DNA of 6,940 nucleotides from an uncultured Blautia sp. Lineage in GTDB: Bacteria; Bacillota; Clostridia; Lachnospirales; Lachnospiraceae. The position numbers and the translations under genes were made by a program. The notes under the pieces are model-generated. The model did no database searches and was not told where the DNA came from. It saw only the letters and a program-made list of their open reading frames with translations. Shown in pieces: positions 5,836 through 6,940 of the stretch (the stretch's first letter is position 1; every line of letters starts with the position of its first letter). The stretch is taken from positions 1-6,940 of the forward strand of contig URYM01000094.1 of NCBI GenBank assembly GCA_900552095.1, in the 5' to 3' direction.

Positions 5836-5854
5836 ACCTATCTTTTTAGTAGGT
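5836..5854. promoter_or_regulatory. Palindromic operator-like site at the cysK transcript start
   Basis: ACCTATCTTTTTAGTAGGT has perfect 5-bp outer arms (ACCTA/TAGGT) around an A/T-rich 9-base core. It begins 3 bases downstream of the cysK -10 and covers the predicted start near 5850, where a bound protein would block transcription. The form is reminiscent of sites for Rrf2-family regulators such as CymR, which control cysteine genes in Firmicutes. That link is an inference from gene function, not a motif match I can verify. Confidence 0.5.
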
Positions 5855-5856
5855 TT

Positions 5857-5885
5857 ATATTATTCCTGTTTTTCCGGTATGTCAA
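5857..5885 (-). promoter_or_regulatory. cysK promoter
   Basis: On the minus strand, TTGACA (forward 5880-5885) is a perfect -35, followed by a 17-base spacer and TAATAT (forward 5857-5862) as -10. Start near 5850, leader about 42 bases. The promoter sits within the last codons of the upstream membrane-protein gene, so cysK has its own transcript even if it also receives read-through. Confidence 0.85.
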
Positions 5886-6204
5886 GTGTTTTCTCACAAT
5901 TTTCTGACATTATTTCCGAATCAGCAGCCTCTGCCTCTTCCTGTCCCTCTTCCGGCTCTTCTTCGACTGAATCAGCCGCCGCCTCGGAAGTCTGCCTGGA
6001 ATCCCGCACCCATGCATACAGCGCATGGATCAGAAGTGCTGCCCCCACTGCCCCAAACACAGCGGCACAGATCCACATCAGAAGGAGCCGGTTCTCCGGC
6101 GTCTCTCCGTACAAATTCCCCTTCCCGATACCATAAGCCAGATACATCAGGTAACCGCCCGCCATAATATGAAGTATCATTCTTCTGTTGTCTCTTCCGT
6201 CCAT
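5860..6204 (-). CDS. Small two-helix membrane protein with acidic tail, unknown function
   Basis: I do not recognise a named family. The 114 residues form a short basic N-terminus (MDGRDNRRM), a membrane helix at about 8-27 (MILHIMAGGYLMYLAYGIG), a short loop GKGNLYGETPENR, a second, longer helix at about 40-66 (LLLMWICAAVFGAVGAALL) and a strongly acidic tail from 72 to the end with many Glu and Ala. By the positive-inside rule, the basic start and the ARG-containing WVRDSRQ flank suggest both ends are cytoplasmic. ATG 6204 is preferred because GGAGG stands 7 bases upstream (forward 6212-6216); the open frame extends upstream only into the ABC gene. It follows the exporter gene by 13 bases, so the two are probably one transcript, which makes an accessory role to that exporter possible but unproven. 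Confidence 0.78.
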   Translation of the reverse strand: MDGRDNRRMILHIMAGGYLMYLAYGIGKGNLYGETPENRLLLMWICAAVFGAVGAALLIHALYAWVRDSRQTSEAAADSVEEEPEEGQEEAEAADSEIMSENCEKTLDIPEKQE

Positions 6205-6217
6205 CTCATTTCCTCCA

Positions 6218-6893
6218 TCAGCTTTCTGCAAACTGGCTCTCATACAGGTGGGCATAAAAACCTTCCTGTGCCAGCAGTTCTTCATGTGTTCCTGTCTCTA
6301 TCACACGCCCCTCTTTCATAACCAGAATCCGGTCTGCCTCCCGGATCGTCGAAAGCCGGTGCGCCACCACAAAACTGGTACGCCCCTCCATCAGACGGGA
6401 AAACGCCTTCTGAATCCTGATCTCCGTCATCGTATCAATGGAAGAAGTCGCCTCATCCAGAATCAGCATCGGCGGCCGCATCAGCATCACCCGGGCAATA
6501 CAGAGGAGCTGTTTCTGCCCCTGGGAAATATTGCCTCCATCCTCCGCAATCACCGTATCATAACCTTCCGGCATTCTCCGGATAAAACTGTGCGCATGCG
6601 CTGCTTTCGCCGCTTCTGTCACTTCCTCCCGGGAAGCGTCCGGCCTTCCGTAGGCGATATTATCATGGATCGTTCCCGCCTTCAGCCACGTCTCCTGAAG
6701 AACCATCCCATAATTTTTCCGCAGCGAATTCCTGGTGATCCGCTCTGCCGGAATCCCGTCCACCTGAAGGCTTCCCCCCTGGATCTCATAAAAGCGCATC
6801 AGCAGATTAATCAGCGTCGTCTTTCCGCAGCCGGTGGGACCTACAATGGCAATCCTCTGTCCCGGATTTGCCAGAAGATTCAGATCCCGGATC
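6218..6893 (-). CDS. ABC exporter, C-terminal ATPase domain (5'-truncated)
   Basis: About 224 residues of nucleotide-binding domain are visible; the membrane domain, roughly 350 residues in this family, is lost beyond the contig edge. In order: Walker A GPTGCGKTT (visible residues 18-26), Q-loop Gln66 in MVLQETW, signature ISQGQKQ (122-128), Walker B MLILDEATSS (142-151) with catalytic-type Glu147, D-loop SSID, and switch His178 in VAHRLSTI. The end, GTHEELLAQEGFYAHLYESQF, is typical of MdlB/LmrA-like multidrug and lipid exporters, which fuse the membrane and ATPase domains and often work as heterodimers with a gene next door. All motifs needed for ATP hydrolysis are intact. The substrate cannot be read from this part. 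The first few residues seen when the frame is read to its 5' ATG (MCIRD) are adapter translation and must be removed; the first full genomic codon is at 6892-6890. Confidence 0.93.
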
Positions 6894-6940
6894 CTGTCTC
6901 TTATACACATCTGACGCTGCCGACGATCTTACGCGTGTAG
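6894..6940 (-). other. Nextera i5-side sequencing adapter, reverse orientation (artefact)
   Basis: The Tn5 mosaic end in reverse (6894-6912) is followed by the reverse complement of the same adapter and index seen at the left end. The 47 bases match positions 3-49 exactly in inverted orientation. This is untrimmed read-through, not genome. Confidence 0.98.

Noticed and set aside
6205..6285. 27-residue N-terminal extension of the small membrane protein
   Set aside because: It lies within the ABC gene in another frame; GGAGG before ATG 6204 explains the start better.
6188..6893. Long plus-strand open frame (250 codons) opposite the ABC gene
   Set aside because: It mirrors a strongly conserved ATPase domain, is His/Pro/Arg-rich, and its end ([13 protein letters not shown]) is adapter translation.
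1..6940. 47-bp terminal inverted repeats as a transposon, linear plasmid or phage end
   Set aside because: The repeats are the Nextera adapter including an index-length segment and the engineered Tn5 mosaic end; no transposase or replication gene lies inside.

Overview
This window looks like a short assembled contig from a Clostridia-type Firmicute, most likely a gut Lachnospiraceae. That placement rests on the look of the proteins, strong AGGAGG-type ribosome binding sites, sigma-A-type promoters and compact operons; no 16S or other marker is present. The first 49 and last 47 bases are not genomic. They match the Illumina Nextera i5-side adapter with the 19-base Tn5 mosaic end, so real sequence runs from about 50 to 6893 and both end genes are cut.

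Layout from left to right. The 3' end of a telA-type gene (+) runs into a bidirectional terminator. Facing it is a four-gene minus-strand operon: a sigma-70/ECF-type factor, a single-pass membrane protein that is probably its anti-sigma partner, a DUF4349 lipoprotein and a 78-residue protein of unknown function. The genes overlap or nearly touch, which suggests one regulatory unit with an envelope-related job. Next is the minus-strand thyA-folA pair, thymidylate synthase and dihydrofolate reductase. These cooperate in dTMP synthesis, because DHFR regenerates the folate that ThyA oxidises. The pair ends in its own hairpin terminator. Diverging from thyA is a VanZ-family membrane protein gene (+), whose 3' end overlaps the end of cysK (-). 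cysK, encoding PLP-dependent cysteine synthase, has a very good promoter with a palindromic operator-like site over the predicted start of transcription. Upstream lie a small two-helix membrane protein and the ATPase domain of an ABC exporter, truncated by the contig end.

The most informative non-coding signals are the divergent thyA/vanZ promoter region, with a perfect 10-bp inverted repeat around the thyA -35, and the cysK promoter/operator. I see no phage, transposon, CRISPR array, tRNA, rRNA or defence system. The window is mostly ordinary chromosome, and I do not claim a new system beyond the sigma-factor operon of partly unknown function. No gene-free stretch exceeds 300 bases; the longest, 2765-2927, holds the folA terminator and the sigma-operon leader.
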